From: an uncultured Collinsella sp.
Lineage (GTDB): Bacteria > Actinomycetota > Coriobacteriia > Coriobacteriales > Coriobacteriaceae
Direction: 5' to 3'
DNA: 41,138 bases
Assembly (NCBI GenBank): GCA_900554325.1
Contig: USHA01000008.1
Span: forward strand, 1 to 41,138
The notes under the pieces are model-generated. The model was not told the origin of the DNA and did not search any database. It worked only from the letters and a program-made list of their open reading frames with translations. Of this stretch, positions 40,839 through 41,138 are shown piece by piece. The position numbers were made by a program, and so were the translations under genes. Numbering within the stretch: position 1 is the stretch's first letter; every line of letters begins with the position of its first letter.

Positions 40839-40962
40839 CCCAGTTGATGGAACGGTGGAGATGTGTTTCGATAGGTCCGGTGGCCATGCTCCGCCCGCCG
40901 CCCGGCACCTCTTCCCAGACTCAGCCGGACGGTCGGTCCGTCTATTCCGTTTTTCCTCTAGG

Positions 40963-41138
40963 CTAGGCCAGCGGGGCATCGCCCCTCTCGGCGCGCGCCC
41001 TCCCGATGAGCCCCGGCGTCAGGTCGAGATCGCCGAGCGCCACGTCCTCCACGCCGTAGGCGTCCAGCAGCGCCGCCGCGTCCTCCCCGAGCATCGCCCT
41101 GAAGGCGCGCGCGGGCGTCGAGAAGCCGAGCGCGCCGC
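40963..41138 (-). CDS. 3' end of a transposase-like gene (partial at window edge)
   Basis: The minus-strand frame is open from the window edge to a TAG at 40963-40965, giving 58 residues: GALGFSTPARAFRAM, a middle with AALLDAYGVEDVALG, and the end RARAERGDAPLA. LGF.TP..AF is typical of the C-terminus of IS30/IS3-type DDE transposases, which supports but does not prove the call. It is much more GC-rich than the TraX-like gene. The 5' part lies outside the window. Confidence 0.45.
   Translation of the reverse strand, partial: GALGFSTPARAFRAMLGEDAAALLDAYGVEDVALGDLDLTPGLIGRARAERGDAPLA

Overview
The window is about 41 kb around the chromosomal replication origin of a moderately high-GC bacterium. 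The gene order, the gene contents and the tRNA and terminator style point to the Actinobacteria, class Coriobacteriia, most likely Collinsella or a close relative. This identification is inference from gene content, not from a search. Coding strand switches at about 11.25-11.5 kb. Everything to the left (gyrA, gyrB, a DUF721/DciA-like gene, recF, dnaN, dnaA and a GHKL-ATPase gene) runs on the minus strand. The right side opens on the plus strand with rpmH, rnpA, yidD, yidC, khpB/jag, rsmG, parA and parB. DnaA-box-like nonamers (exact core TTTTCAACA three times) cluster upstream of the dnaA unit (11231-11324) and between dnaA and dnaN (7959-8049, beside an AT-rich stretch). This resembles a bipartite oriC.

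Origin-proximal machinery: DnaA initiates, DnaN is the clamp, RecF and gyrase support the forks, and ParA/ParB act on three perfect parS sites that lie at exact 39-bp intervals just upstream of parA. An unusual gene sits between the origin boxes and dnaA. It encodes an N-terminal GHKL/HATPase domain, a long Gln/Pro-rich linker and a C-terminal winged helix. It is the best candidate here for an undescribed regulator of replication or its coupling to cell state. A small membrane-anchored protein follows parB.

From 16.7 to 27.3 kb come rlmN, a D-Ala-D-Ala ligase overlapping an exonuclease-DinG helicase fusion, a convergent pair of WYL regulators (PafBC-like), and a large membrane protein with a split and ligand-poor M28 peptidase fold interrupted by a long acidic disordered insert, followed by a small one-TM protein. 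From 27.3 to 30.8 kb is a large cell-wall-anchored adhesin (thioester domain, Cna-B repeats, LPATG).

From 31 kb on come tRNA-Gly(CCC), purB, a TSCPD protein coupled to a Tat lipoprotein, an OmpR/histidine-kinase pair, purC with a two-TM protein, an M29 aminopeptidase and tRNA-Lys(UUU). Both tRNAs are trailed by related ~135-150 bp elements made of a T-arm-like sequence, successive very stable hairpins, and a second copy of the host tRNA 3' end. The window ends with an AT-rich TraX-like gene, possibly truncated, and the 3' end of a GC-rich transposase-like gene, which marks an accessory region starting at tRNA-Lys.
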